The notes beneath the pieces were generated by a model. That model was not told where the DNA came from, did not search any database, and saw only the letters and a list, made by a program, of their open reading frames with translations. 64,000 nucleotides of DNA from Desulfobacterales bacterium (GTDB lineage Bacteria; Desulfobacterota; Desulfobacteria; Desulfobacterales; JAAELO01). Location of the stretch: positions 62,001 to 126,000 of the forward strand of contig JAAELO010000494.1 of the NCBI GenBank assembly GCA_024226555.1, read 5' to 3'. The position numbers were made by a program, and so were the translations under genes. Each line of letters starts with the position of its first letter. The stretch's first letter is position 1. This document shows, one piece after another, positions 54,904 to 64,000 of this stretch.

Positions 54904-55980
54904 TTATCTCTCAGTACAGCTGATACATGGATCGATTGAAAGTATCAAAACAGAAACATCTGCCAGCTCATTTCCAGGAAGCATTGCTGCAAGGGCTGGA
55001 ACGTTTGCAAAGGTGGGAGTACGTATTCTTACACGTTCAAGGTGTTTGGTTCCATTTCCTTTAATGTAATACATACATTCCCCGCGGGGCTGTTCAACTC
55101 TTTCAATTACTTCTCCCTCTGGTTTTCCCTTAAATTTTGCACTCAAGTCCCCTGCGGGTAATCCTGAAATTGCTTGTCTTACAAGATCTATTGATTGGAA
55201 AGTTTCTTTCATACGTATAACACCTCTGGCGTATGCATCTCCACTTTGCTCAACAACAGGCTCAAAATCCAGTTTATCAAAAGCACCATACTTAAGCATT
55301 CTCATATCCTGAGCTATACCACTACCTCTAAGGGTTGGGCCTGCAGCTCCGAGTTCATAAGCCTGTTCTTTTGTAAGAACTCCTTTACCAACAGTTCTCT
55401 TTTTAACTGTATAATCATCATAAATGACTGTACTTAAAGCCTGGAGTTCTTTTTCAACTGTTTTAAGCTCATCAAGAATCCATGTTATCTGAGAATTATC
55501 AAGGTCTGCCCGAACGCCACCAACCTCATTTACTGATACAATGACTCTGTTACCAGCAGTTGCCTCATTGATATCCATAATTCTTTCACGAACTTTCCAA
55601 AACTCCATGAATACAGATTCAAATCCAAATGCATCTGCGTACAAACCTAACCACAGGAGATGACTATGGATTCTGTGAAGTTCAGACCAGATAATTCTTA
55701 AATATTGAGCTCTTTCAGGAACTTCAACTTTCATCATCTTTTCAATACCCTGGCAGTAGCACATTGCATGAAGCATAGAACAAATTCCGCAAACACGTTC
55801 AACTACCTGTATCATCTGATGGTAATCACGAATTTCAGCTAATTTTTCCAATCCCCTGTGAACATAACCGATAGCAGGAGTAGCTTCTTTTACTATCTCG
55901 TCCTCAACTGTCAGGGATATATGTATAGGCTCAGGGAGCACTGGGTGCTGTGGACCAAATGGTACAATTGTTTTTGACAT
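54904..55980 (-). CDS. echE: Ech [NiFe]-hydrogenase large subunit EchE
   Basis: 358 residues, homologous to NuoD. Unlike NuoD it keeps all four nickel ligands: RVCGIC (Cys64, Cys67) and DPCISC near the end (Cys352, Cys355). So the active site is a true H2-forming or H2-using centre. The protein ends only three residues after the last Cys, so there is no cleavable C-terminal extension, as known for EchE. No maturation (hyp) genes are in the window. Confidence 0.95.
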   Translation of the reverse strand: MSKTIVPFGPQHPVLPEPIHISLTVEDEIVKEATPAIGYVHRGLEKLAEIRDYHQMIQVVERVCGICSMLHAMCYCQGIEKMMKVEVPERAQYLRIIWSELHRIHSHLLWLGLYADAFGFESVFMEFWKVRERIMDINEATAGNRVIVSVNEVGGVRADLDNSQITWILDELKTVEKELQALSTVIYDDYTVKKRTVGKGVLTKEQAYELGAAGPTLRGSGIAQDMRMLKYGAFDKLDFEPVVEQSGDAYARGVIRMKETFQSIDLVRQAISGLPAGDLSAKFKGKPEGEVIERVEQPRGECMYYIKGNGTKHLERVRIRTPTFANVPALAAMLPGNELADVSVLILSIDPCISCTER

Positions 55981-56009
55981 TATCTCTTCCTAAAATACAT
56001 AAAATAGTA

Positions 56010-56378
56010 TTATTTTCTATTAACTCCATATCTACAGAAAGGAGTTCTGTGTATATCATCACTCTCATCAAGATAGAGAGTTCCGCCAAAATCCAGTACC
56101 AACCCATCGAACTTAATCCCAAAAAGATCAATTATTTCGTTCTCAACAAGGAAAGCTGCAAAAAAGTTTTCGGAAATACTTGGTGCATTTTTTCCTTTTT
56201 CAATGGTTGTTCTGAAATTGACAAGTTCAAGATCCTTATCAAAGTGATAAAGCATCTCAAAGCTGTTCTCATCAATCTCAACACAGGTTATTGTTACAAA
56301 CCTGTATCCACTCGATTTCATCTCTTTAACCTTTGAAGGTATTGCATCAAGATCTATGGATACTGCTTCTAAATTCAT
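56010..56378 (-). CDS. echD: Ech hydrogenase subunit EchD (NuoC-like)
   Basis: 122 residues, cytoplasmic, corresponding to the 30-kDa (NuoC) subunit of complex I in short form. Family text is weak (GYRFVTITCVEID, FEMLYHFDKDLELVNFR, DLFGIKFDGLVLDFGG), but position between the small and large subunits and the length fit EchD. Confidence 0.88.
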   Translation of the reverse strand: MNLEAVSIDLDAIPSKVKEMKSSGYRFVTITCVEIDENSFEMLYHFDKDLELVNFRTTIEKGKNAPSISENFFAAFLVENEIIDLFGIKFDGLVLDFGGTLYLDESDDIHRTPFCRYGVNRK

Positions 56379-56393
56379 TTTACTTTCCTTTTC

Positions 56394-56837
56394 TTAAGCA
56401 CTCTTTTTCTGCAATTCAGCGAGTTTTCCAAGAGCTTCCACAACGCCATCGATTATAGCTTCGGGTTTTGGCGGGCATCCAGGTACATAAACATCAACAG
56501 GAATAACCTTATCAATACCACCTACAACATTGTAAGCATCTTTGAAAATTCCACCTGAAAGTCCACATGCACCTAACGCGATTACAAGTTTAGGTGCTGG
56601 CATTTGGTCATATAAGTTCTTTAGGACATGCTTGTTTCGGTGATTCACTGTTCCTGTGACGATAAGAACATCTGCATGCTTTGGATTACCAATATTGATA
56701 ACTCCGAATCGTTCAACATCATAGAGAGGGGTTAAACATGCCAGTGTCTCTATATCGCAGCCATTACAACTTCCACAATCATAGTGAATTAACCATGGTG
56801 ACTTAAGTTGTGATTTTTTAATTAGACTTTTTATCAT
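56394..56837 (-). CDS. echC: Ech hydrogenase small subunit EchC
   Basis: 147 residues, NuoB-like, holding the proximal [4Fe-4S] cluster. Cys ligands are seen in DCGSCNGCDIE (21-27), ALGACGLSGG (about 95) and VPGCPPKPEAI (about 127). Its ATG overlaps the echB stop. Confidence 0.93.
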   Translation of the reverse strand: MIKSLIKKSQLKSPWLIHYDCGSCNGCDIETLACLTPLYDVERFGVINIGNPKHADVLIVTGTVNHRNKHVLKNLYDQMPAPKLVIALGACGLSGGIFKDAYNVVGGIDKVIPVDVYVPGCPPKPEAIIDGVVEALGKLAELQKKSA

Positions 56838-57703
56838 ATTTTACCGCCTGAGTTTTGTATATATAACCAGACAAGGTTAACTACGCTAAGAATGATACCA
56901 ATTGACCAGACAGATTTGATCATCCATCTGAAATTCATTCTTGCATAGACATTATCAACTATTATTTCGATGAAGTATGTTATTGAAAGCAGTACTGCCA
57001 TACCGATAACACCAGTCGACCAAAACAATGAACATAGCCCAAGAATAAGAACAACTTCATAAAGATGGGCAATCTCAATAAGAGCCAGCATACGCCCTGA
57101 ATATTCAGTGTATACACCACGAACAAGTTCCTGATGTGCATGATGAGATGCTGAAATATCAAAAGGTGATTTTCTAAGCTTGATCGTCAGGGCATAACCT
57201 AAAACAATGAACAGTAATGGTAAGCTTAAAAGAAGTGGTTTATCCATCGCATAGATTTTTGAAATTTCAAAACTACCTGTTTGCATATGAATTCCTGAAA
57301 GAACTAAAATAATCAGTGGTTCATATGTCAAAATCTGTAAGAGTTCTCTGTTTGCACCAATCTGACTATAAGGTGATGGTACAATCATAGCTCCAATTAC
57401 AAGAAAAACAGCCCCAACTGCCTGAACAAAAAATATGAGTAACAGATCGGACTGTCCAAAGAACAGACCCACTGATACAGCAGCAGAAGCAAGATATATA
57501 TATACACAAAGTGGCTGTAGTTTATGAGCAATCATTGGTTCTTTTGCCCATAGTTTAAGTATGTCATAAATTGGTTGCATCACAGGTGGTCCGGTTCTTG
57601 ATTGAAACCTTGCTGTGAGCCTTCTATCTATCCCAGATAGAATTCCACCTGCAAGTGGAGCCAAAATTACAGCTGCAATTGCAATTAAAAAAGTCTGATT
57701 CAA
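56834..57703 (-). CDS. echB: Ech hydrogenase membrane subunit EchB (NuoH-like)
   Basis: 289 residues, about eight membrane helices. It links the hydrogenase module to the ion-pumping subunit. RTGPPVMQPIYDILKLWAKE (33-52) and SPFDISASHHAHQELV (about 174-189) are the conserved NuoH/EchB loops. It overlaps echA and echC by 4 nt each. Confidence 0.93.
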   Translation of the reverse strand: MNQTFLIAIAAVILAPLAGGILSGIDRRLTARFQSRTGPPVMQPIYDILKLWAKEPMIAHKLQPLCVYIYLASAAVSVGLFFGQSDLLLIFFVQAVGAVFLVIGAMIVPSPYSQIGANRELLQILTYEPLIILVLSGIHMQTGSFEISKIYAMDKPLLLSLPLLFIVLGYALTIKLRKSPFDISASHHAHQELVRGVYTEYSGRMLALIEIAHLYEVVLILGLCSLFWSTGVIGMAVLLSITYFIEIIVDNVYARMNFRWMIKSVWSIGIILSVVNLVWLYIQNSGGKI

Positions 57704-59610
57704 AATGCACCCCCTATCATTAATACGATCAATATACCTGCAGCAGCATTAACAAAACCTGTTAATCTGTTTTCTCCAACAAAGGCATTAAGATAGTAAT
57801 TGCTTTGAATTGCGCTAACTATCTTGTCCATTGGACCAATATAAGTACCTGCTTTTTCAGCCTGAATTCCACTCATATATGGTGCAACAACTTTTGTTTT
57901 CTTGCTGACAGATCTTGATCTTAAAATTGCAAAGAGAAAAACTATCATACTGATTACAGATAGTGGATATAAAACAAAACTACCTGATTGATTTGCAAAT
58001 ATACCATTTAGAACCGAAAATGGCTCAGTTCCTGACATATCTGGTATTATAAAACTGGAATAAATTAAAGGTGCTGTAAAACTTAAAAGAATAGCAGCAA
58101 TCAAAAGTACTGCAAGCGGCATAAATGCCATTAGAGATAGTTTTTCAGGTTTCGAATTTCCATCAAATGAGGACCCCATCAAAATTCCTGCCCATCTTGC
58201 CCAGTAAACAACTGTTATGGCACTTCCTAAAGCAAGTAGTAAAATTATAAACAGGTTTCCTGAAGCAGATTCGATAGCCATCCATTTACCAAGAAGCATA
58301 CCAAAAGGTGGTAGTATCATGGTAAGAATTCCTAATGTTATAATAATAGATGTCTTAGGCATTTCGCCATAAAGACCACGCATATCTTCAATATCACGAC
58401 TTCCAATATGCTGTTCGATTGAACCTACGCATAGGAAAAGAAGTGCTTTTGAAACTGCATGAAAAATGATTAATAAGATTGCCGCGGTGATTGCTGATTC
58501 AGTGTTTATACCAGCACATGCAATGATAAGTCCCAGATTGCTTATTGTTGAATAAGCAAGTACTTTTTTACCATTACTTTGTCCCATAGCAAGAGCGGCT
58601 CCGGCCAGAAATGTAAAAGCTCCACATAAGGCAATACCTGTACTTAACAAGGTATCCTGATATAGTGGAGAAAATCGGATAACAATATAAACACCTGCTT
58701 TTACCATAGTGCTTGAGTGTAAAAGAGCTGATGTTGGAGTTGGTGCAACCATAGCACCAAGTAACCATTTTTGAAATGGAAATTGAGCAGCTTTAACAAA
58801 CCCGGCAAGACATAGTAGACCAACAGGAATAAGTATTCCTGGACCAACACCACCTAAGGATATAATTTTCTGTATATCCAGAGTATGATCAATGTTGTAA
58901 ATGGCGACTATTCCTGCAAGAAGTGCAAGACCCCCTAAACTATTCATCCATAATGCTGTGATGGAGTTTTTAACAGAAACTTCGTCCCCGTCATGTCCAA
59001 TCAAAAGGAATGAACAAAGAGTCGTTACTTCAAAAAAGAAGTAAAGGTGTAACAGGTCGTTTGCAAGAACGAGCCCATTCATTGCCCCTAAAAACACGAA
59101 AAGTAACATAAAAAACCTTGGTTGTTTTGATTTATCAACCTTTAGGTGATTTTCATGATTTTTCATGTACGGGATTGCGTAAATACAAATAATCGAACCT
59201 ACAATAGAGATGATCAGAACTAGTATTAATGAAAGGTTATCACAAAATAGTGTAGCCTTTGCAACGTGATCTGGTCCCATCATGTAGAACTCAAAATAGC
59301 CTAAAATTGCCATTTGTGCTGCACACAAAGTAGCAATAATTAGATTTTTATGCTGAATAGCTATTAGAATAATAGCACCAAGGAGCACAAAATCTGCTAT
59401 TTGTACGATTAAATTGACATCAACACCTGAAAATACTCTTATTGCTGAGGTTACTGGGACATAACTCATCAACATTAGGGAGCATACAGTAAGAATGATG
59501 CCAGTTGCAAGTACGAAAAACTGCCTTACGATTGTTATCCTGATTGCATAACAAACTAATGCAGTAGCCAACGGTAACAAAATTAGTGTATTTAGTAATT
59601 GATTTAACAT
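57700..59610 (-). CDS. echA: Ech hydrogenase ion-pumping subunit EchA (NuoL-like)
   Basis: 636 residues with about 14-16 membrane helices, the antiporter-like subunit that couples ferredoxin-driven H2 formation to H+ or Na+ export. Conserved proton-path text includes LLHLYFFFEVTTLCSFLLIG, KAAQFPFQKWLLGAMVAPTP and SALLHSSTMVKAGVY. First gene of the operon. The ATG is preceded by pyrimidine-rich DNA rather than a ribosome binding site, so initiation may be unusual or the transcript nearly leaderless; TTGACA lies at 59648-59643 on this strand. Confidence 0.93.
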   Translation of the reverse strand: MLNQLLNTLILLPLATALVCYAIRITIVRQFFVLATGIILTVCSLMLMSYVPVTSAIRVFSGVDVNLIVQIADFVLLGAIILIAIQHKNLIIATLCAAQMAILGYFEFYMMGPDHVAKATLFCDNLSLILVLIISIVGSIICIYAIPYMKNHENHLKVDKSKQPRFFMLLFVFLGAMNGLVLANDLLHLYFFFEVTTLCSFLLIGHDGDEVSVKNSITALWMNSLGGLALLAGIVAIYNIDHTLDIQKIISLGGVGPGILIPVGLLCLAGFVKAAQFPFQKWLLGAMVAPTPTSALLHSSTMVKAGVYIVIRFSPLYQDTLLSTGIALCGAFTFLAGAALAMGQSNGKKVLAYSTISNLGLIIACAGINTESAITAAILLIIFHAVSKALLFLCVGSIEQHIGSRDIEDMRGLYGEMPKTSIIITLGILTMILPPFGMLLGKWMAIESASGNLFIILLLALGSAITVVYWARWAGILMGSSFDGNSKPEKLSLMAFMPLAVLLIAAILLSFTAPLIYSSFIIPDMSGTEPFSVLNGIFANQSGSFVLYPLSVISMIVFLFAILRSRSVSKKTKVVAPYMSGIQAEKAGTYIGPMDKIVSAIQSNYYLNAFVGENRLTGFVNAAAGILIVLMIGGAF

Positions 59611-60266
59611 AAGGAAGGGTCAGTAATATAATATATTTTATATGTCAATTAATTTGATGATAATTAGGCTATATTATTAGGATTTACATTGGGATGAAGT
59701 AGGTATAAACCCTTTTATACATATATTTAAGCAATTCTAAAAACTAATTTATTAATTCCCTTGTATTCAAATAAACATACTATTTGGATATTGTTTATTA
59801 AATAAAACAATATTATTCAATTGAAAGAAATGTTATAAACACAGAACATAGTTATCGCTACATGGATTTGTAAGGGTTCATTGCTTTTTATTAGCTTTTT
59901 GCGTTGATATTTCTACATCTTAATGGTCTTACCTTTTTTTTCTGAGGAAATGATCAATTTGCTTTTCAACCTGAAAATTATCCTTATAGGATAATTACAA
60001 ATGAAATATTGCATAACAAATGAATGCCGTTGAAACGAGTCTTTTATTCATATTTTCAGATTAAAGTTTACTTTTTAAGCATATATATTATTGACCTGTT
60101 GCATACACCACATACTTAGAATGTACATTTTATAAGAATATGTTTTTTAACAGAACTAAATATATGATTGAACCGCACTGGAAATGCGAATGGATATATT
60201 TTAAAAAACTGGCATATAAATTGTAATAGAAAAACTAACTAAAAATTGAATAGAAAGAAATTTTCC
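59611..60266. promoter_or_regulatory. Divergent upstream region of echA and the hydrolase gene
   Basis: No gene is supportable in this 650-bp AT-rich gap. Two perfect 9-bp inverted repeats are present: ATATTGTTT / AAACAATAT (59788-59813) and AATTATCCT / AGGATAATT (59976-59996). They are candidate operators for the divergent units. Confidence 0.45.
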
Positions 60267-61343
60267 ATGTTTAATATAGAGATGAATTATAAGTATTGCA
60301 TAAGAATAAACAAAGCTCCTTTATTAAAGCTTTTATATATGGTAATAGTTTTTGCTATTGTTGTTAAACCTCTTTACGGGAACAATGAATCTATGGAAAT
60401 CAAAAACTCTAATGCCTTTTTCAGTACAAAAATAAAAGACCTGAATTTCAATAAAAAGAGTATAGATAATGAATATAAAAAGTATTTGGATTTTTATAAT
60501 CTATATAATGAATCATTAGTCATGTATTATGGAATTTTTAATTCTACAGGGTTTTCAAATTTTGGACAAATTTTTGTTCCGGAAAACTACAAATCAATAG
60601 TTATTATAATTCATGGCTACCTTGACCATTCCGGCAATTTAAAAAACTTAATAAACAAATTAACAAAGAAAAAATTTGCTGTTGCTGTTTTTGATCTTCC
60701 TGGTCATGGGCTGTCTAGTGGTAAGAGAGCTGATATAGGTAATTTTACACAATATGTATCTGTTCTTGATGATTTTTGCTCTATTATTAAGGAAAACTTC
60801 AAAGGTGATATCAATTTTATAGGACATAGTACTGGTTGTTCTGTAATATTTGATTATCTTCATCACAACAGATACGAAAGCTCGAGATTTGGTAAAGTTG
60901 TTTTTGTATCACCTTTAGTACGATCCTATATGTATAAGCTTTCAAAAGTTGGAGTGTTCATTTCAAAAATATTTATTTCCAATATTTCGAGAAATTTTAG
61001 TAAAGGACCTTCAGGTGATCCTGATTACTGTAGATTTATTGAACTTGAAGATCCTCTCCAGGCAAGAAAAATTCCACTGGGATGGTTAAATGCAATGTTT
61101 AACTGGAATAAGCGTGTTAAGTCCTTTACTAAAATTGATAAATCAGTTCTGATTTTCCAGGGAGAAAGTGACACAGTCGTTGATTACGAGTATAATATTA
61201 ATTTTTTTAAAGAAAAAGTCAGTAAAGTTGATGTGGTTTACTTTAAAAAAGGCAAGCATCATTTGTTAAATGAAACTTCTGACATTAAAGAGAAAATAAT
61301 TTCAGAAATTTCCACATATCTTGACTTAAAAAAAGGGATTTAA
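60267..61343 (+). CDS. Alpha/beta hydrolase, monoacylglycerol lipase/lysophospholipase-like
   Basis: 358 residues from the ATG at 60267. An N-terminal hydrophobic segment (KLLYMVIVFAIVVKPLYG) anchors or exports it. The hydrolase core has the oxyanion region IIHGYLDHSGN, FDLPGHGLSSG, the nucleophile elbow GHSTG (Ser about 193), an Asp in GESDTVVDYE and His in KGKHHLLNE. This is the pattern of bacterial monoacylglycerol lipases or lysophospholipases. It is 3 bp before an LplT-PlsC fusion gene, so its substrate is probably a lysophospholipid or monoacylglycerol. Confidence 0.8.
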   Translation: MFNIEMNYKYCIRINKAPLLKLLYMVIVFAIVVKPLYGNNESMEIKNSNAFFSTKIKDLNFNKKSIDNEYKKYLDFYNLYNESLVMYYGIFNSTGFSNFGQIFVPENYKSIVIIIHGYLDHSGNLKNLINKLTKKKFAVAVFDLPGHGLSSGKRADIGNFTQYVSVLDDFCSIIKENFKGDINFIGHSTGCSVIFDYLHHNRYESSRFGKVVFVSPLVRSYMYKLSKVGVFISKIFISNISRNFSKGPSGDPDYCRFIELEDPLQARKIPLGWLNAMFNWNKRVKSFTKIDKSVLIFQGESDTVVDYEYNINFFKEKVSKVDVVYFKKGKHHLLNETSDIKEKIISEISTYLDLKKGI

Positions 61344-61346
61344 TAA

Positions 61347-63260
61347 ATGGAAGAAAATAATTCAGGTAAAAATGAAGAAAGAAGTGGGTTCGGACTTCTT
61401 AAAACAAAAAGATTTGCACCCTTTTTCTGGACACAGTTTTTCGGTGCATTCAATGATAATGTTTTTAAACAGGCATTAATAATATTTATAACTTATAAGG
61501 CCAGCGAGGGAATTGCAGCCCAATCTGATTTATATATAAATCTATCAGCAGGATTATTTATTTTACCTTTTTTACTTTTTTCTGCTTTTGCTGGTCAATT
61601 GGCAGATAAATATGAAAAATCCATGCTTATGCGTTATATCAAAATACTTGAAATTTGCATTATGATTTTAGGAGCGATTTCCTTTTACTTCCAATCAGTA
61701 CCATTGCTTATACTGATTCTTTTCCTAATGGGTACCCAATCAACTTTTTTTGGTCCAATAAAATACAGCGTGATTCCACAACATCTTAATAAAGCTGAAA
61801 TCACAGGTGGAAATGCCATGGTAGAGATGGGGACTTTTGTTGCTATCTTACTTGGTACTATTGCCGGAGGAAATATTATCAACTTTCCTAATGGTGAACT
61901 TTATGTTGGATTAGCAGTTATTGTTTTTGCAATTATAGGATGGTTAACAAGCATTCCTATTCCAAAAGCATCTTCATCAGATCCTGATTTGAAAATAGAT
62001 TTGAATTTTTTCACACAAACTATCAGGACAATCCAGATTGCAAGAGAAAATAAAGTTGTATTTCTCTCTGTTTTAGGAAATTCATGGTTTTGGATGTTAG
62101 GGGCGGCTTATCTCACACAAATGGCAAATTTCAATAAGGTTTATCTGTTTTCTCAACCAGAAGTATACACTCTTATTTTATCAATCTTTTCCATTGGAAT
62201 TGGTGCAGGATCTTTATTATGTGAATATTTTTCCGGAAAAACAATAGAGTTTGGTCTTGTTCCTATTGGATCAATTGGATTAAGTATTTTTGGAATTGAT
62301 CTGTATTTTGCCGGATTAGGTAGAGTTCCAACCGGAGAACTATTAAATATTGTTCAATTTCTAAGTGATATATCAAATGTAAGGGTATTAATTGATTTTT
62401 TCCTTATCGGCATTTTTGGTGGTTTTTATATTGTACCTTTATATGCAATTATTCAAACAAGGAGTAGGGAAGCTGTACGATCCAGAGTTATAGCAGCAAC
62501 CAATATTATTAATGCTCTTTTTATGGTATTAGCTGCTGTGGCAGGGATTATTATATTAACATGGTTAAAGTTTACCATACCTCAGTTTTTCCTTATTTTT
62601 GCGCTTTGTAACATAATAGTTGCAGTTTATATCTATTCACTTGTTCCTGAATTTACTATGAGATGTATTGTTTGGTTATTAACCCATCTTATTTACAGAA
62701 TAAAACACAAAGATCTTGAACATATTCCAAAAGAAGGACCTGTTGTGCTGGTTTCTAACCATATCAGCTACATGGATGGTCTTATCCTTGCCGGTGTCTG
62801 CAGAAGACCAGCCAGATTTGTAATGGGTAGTTTTCTTTTCCAGATTCCGGTTCTGTCTTTTTTAATGCGAACAGCTAAAGGAATTCCTATAACATCTAAG
62901 GATAAAGATCCTGAAATCTATAATAAAGCGTTCGAAAGTATTAATACAGCTTTGTCAGAAGATGAATTGTTATGCATTTTTCCAGAAGGTGCTCTTACTC
63001 CTGATGGTGACATTGGTGAATTCAAAAAAGGTATAGAAAAAATTGTACAAACTAACCCTAAAACCGTAGTTGTCCCAGTGGCCTTACGTGGTTTATGGGG
63101 AAGTTTTTTCAGCCACTCCGGACAAGGTATGTTCAAGGGTTTCTTGAAACGTGTATTTTCAAGGGTTGACGTGTTTGTAGGTGCGCCTGTTACTGTGGAT
63201 AGTATCAATGCTGAAGATTTAAGAAAACGTGTTCTTGCTTTAAGAGGAAATAAGAAGTAA
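61347..63260 (+). CDS. LplT-like MFS transporter fused to a PlsC acyltransferase
   Basis: 637 residues. Residues 1 to about 430 are an MFS transporter with about 12 helices, opening FFWTQFFGAFNDNVFKQAL, the signature of the LplT lysophospholipid flippase. Residues about 440-637 are a PlsC-type acyltransferase with NHISYMDGLIL (catalytic HX4D), FPEGALTPDGDI and PVALRGLWGS. In Enterobacteria Aas adds an acyl-ACP synthetase domain; this protein stops after the acyltransferase. It should import lysophospholipids and re-acylate them, working with the upstream hydrolase. Confidence 0.9.
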   Translation: MEENNSGKNEERSGFGLLKTKRFAPFFWTQFFGAFNDNVFKQALIIFITYKASEGIAAQSDLYINLSAGLFILPFLLFSAFAGQLADKYEKSMLMRYIKILEICIMILGAISFYFQSVPLLILILFLMGTQSTFFGPIKYSVIPQHLNKAEITGGNAMVEMGTFVAILLGTIAGGNIINFPNGELYVGLAVIVFAIIGWLTSIPIPKASSSDPDLKIDLNFFTQTIRTIQIARENKVVFLSVLGNSWFWMLGAAYLTQMANFNKVYLFSQPEVYTLILSIFSIGIGAGSLLCEYFSGKTIEFGLVPIGSIGLSIFGIDLYFAGLGRVPTGELLNIVQFLSDISNVRVLIDFFLIGIFGGFYIVPLYAIIQTRSREAVRSRVIAATNIINALFMVLAAVAGIIILTWLKFTIPQFFLIFALCNIIVAVYIYSLVPEFTMRCIVWLLTHLIYRIKHKDLEHIPKEGPVVLVSNHISYMDGLILAGVCRRPARFVMGSFLFQIPVLSFLMRTAKGIPITSKDKDPEIYNKAFESINTALSEDELLCIFPEGALTPDGDIGEFKKGIEKIVQTNPKTVVVPVALRGLWGSFFSHSGQGMFKGFLKRVFSRVDVFVGAPVTVDSINAEDLRKRVLALRGNKK

Positions 63261-63314
63261 AATAGAACATGTTGATTTTATTTTAAATATATATGTTTTT
63301 TGAAAATATAAATT

Positions 63315-63346
63315 AAAGATAAGCAGCCTGTTGGTTGCTTATCTTT
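63315..63346 (+). terminator. Rho-independent terminator
   Basis: AAAGATAAGCA (63315-63325) and TGCTTATCTTT (63336-63346) form an 11-bp stem with an inner CC/GG pair. It ends the hydrolase/LplT-PlsC transcript. Confidence 0.85.
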
Positions 63347-63421
63347 CCCAATAATCGCTGATCTGATCACAAGTTTCTTTCTACTGTTTGCCCTAACTAA
63401 TAAATAAAATTATAGGCGTAT

Positions 63422-64000
63422 ATGTCAAATTTCAAATTTTCTATGTTATTTTTTGTAATATTTTTTCTTTTTTCAGGATGCTACTCTCAAAAAAGTGAGG
63501 TTAAAAAATTAAATCGGTCATATACAGTATACAACAGTTCCTGCGTTGAGAATAAGGTTGATGATATAATTAAAGCTGCGATGAATGTTGATGTGATTTT
63601 ATTTGGTGAAAGTCATGGGAATAAAGTTGCCCATCAACTTGAGATGAAAATACTTGAACATCTTCATAAAAAACGTACGGGAAATATTGTACTCTCCCTT
63701 GAAATGTTTGAAAGAGATGTACAGGTTGTAATGAATGAATATCTTACAGGTTTGATATCAGAGCGACATTTTATCAATTCTTCGAGGGCCTGGGGTAATT
63801 ATAGAAGAGATTACAGACCAATGATAGAATTTTCCAGGAAAAATAAAATACCTGTAATTGCTTCAAACGCTCCAAGAAGATACGTCAATCTAGTTGCAAG
63901 AAAAGGTAAAGATTCTTTAATTAAACTTTCTAAAACTGAAAAAAAATGGATAGCTCCACTTCCATATTTAAATCAAAATGTAGATTATATAAAAAAAATT
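63422..64000 (+). CDS. ChaN-family (haem-binding uptake/Tiki-like) lipoprotein, 5' part
   Basis: The first 193 residues are in the window. A lipoprotein signal ends at FSGC (Cys20). The text VILFGESHGNKVAHQLEM, then LSLEMFERDVQ, and later IPVIASNAPRRYVNLV, matches the ChaN domain, whose members bind haem or act as putative metal-dependent hydrolases related to the Tiki/TraB fold. The Glu-Ser-His and Glu-x-Phe residues of the core are present. It starts after a terminator, so it is a separate unit. Confidence 0.88.
   Translation, partial: MSNFKFSMLFFVIFFLFSGCYSQKSEVKKLNRSYTVYNSSCVENKVDDIIKAAMNVDVILFGESHGNKVAHQLEMKILEHLHKKRTGNIVLSLEMFERDVQVVMNEYLTGLISERHFINSSRAWGNYRRDYRPMIEFSRKNKIPVIASNAPRRYVNLVARKGKDSLIKLSKTEKKWIAPLPYLNQNVDYIKKI

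Noticed and set aside
1-64000. tRNA, rRNA or known riboswitch genes
   Set aside because: I looked in the longer gaps for T-loop, rRNA and common riboswitch core motifs and found none; the GTTCGATCAAAA text in the repeats is part of the element, not a T-arm.

Overview
The window is AT-rich DNA from a diderm (Gram-negative type), probably anaerobic bacterium. Outer-membrane biology is indicated by an apolipoprotein N-acyltransferase, many lipobox lipoproteins, an LpoB-like protein and a predicted beta-barrel. Anaerobic energy metabolism is indicated by a complete six-gene Ech-type [NiFe] hydrogenase operon and a PPi-type phosphofructokinase. The sequence alone does not place it in a phylum; the mix is compatible with spirochaete-like or candidate-phylum lineages, but that is a guess.

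Layout. 1-8 kb: start of a PPi-phosphofructokinase gene, trmB, then a divergent Ugp-type glycerol-3-phosphate ABC transporter locus (ugpBAE leftward, ugpC-glpK rightward). 8-28.5 kb is a loose accessory region with long intergenic gaps: a binding-protein/histidine-kinase pair whose kinase is broken by a 37-bp tandem duplication, several orphan hypothetical proteins, a DTW-domain tRNA-modification gene, an arsR-arsP pair, a methyltransferase-like gene, an acyl-CoA synthetase, an enoyl-CoA hydratase and a frameshifted acyl-CoA dehydrogenase. 28.5-36 kb holds envelope functions: an M23-like protein, an M48 CAAX protease, lnt, and a lipoprotein trio (LpoB-like, COG3014-like, LPP20-like). 35.7-48.8 kb holds signalling and housekeeping: a degenerate Ser/Thr kinase-ATPase-Fis protein, a chemoreceptor, queH-yggS, maf, an nfeD-nfeD-floA operon and a sigma-54 activator. 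49-54.5 kb holds a 1486-residue internally duplicated membrane protein followed by two small genes. 54.5-59.6 kb is echABCDEF (leftward). 60-64 kb is a lipid-recycling pair (alpha/beta hydrolase; LplT-like MFS fused to PlsC) and a ChaN-like lipoprotein running off the end.

The most unusual feature is a family of short dispersed elements, about 110-160 bp, with inverted ends GGGAAYCTCTAATAA...TTATTAGAGATTCCC. I count at least eleven recognisable long copies plus truncated relics, almost all between genes. Eight are flanked by 4-bp direct repeats that differ from copy to copy (TCAA, TTAT, ATGA, TATG, ATAT, TTTA, ATTA, TAAA), the signature of transposition. The two halves of each copy are imperfect complements, so each can fold into one long hairpin, and several copies carry matching variants in the two arms. 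Some copies lie inside older copies, one lies in the loop of a hairpin between ugpB and ugpA, and one has rewritten the last codons of a small lipoprotein-like gene. No transposase gene is present in the window, so they look like non-autonomous (MITE-like) elements mobilised from elsewhere.

No tRNA, rRNA, CRISPR array, complete insertion sequence or prophage was seen.
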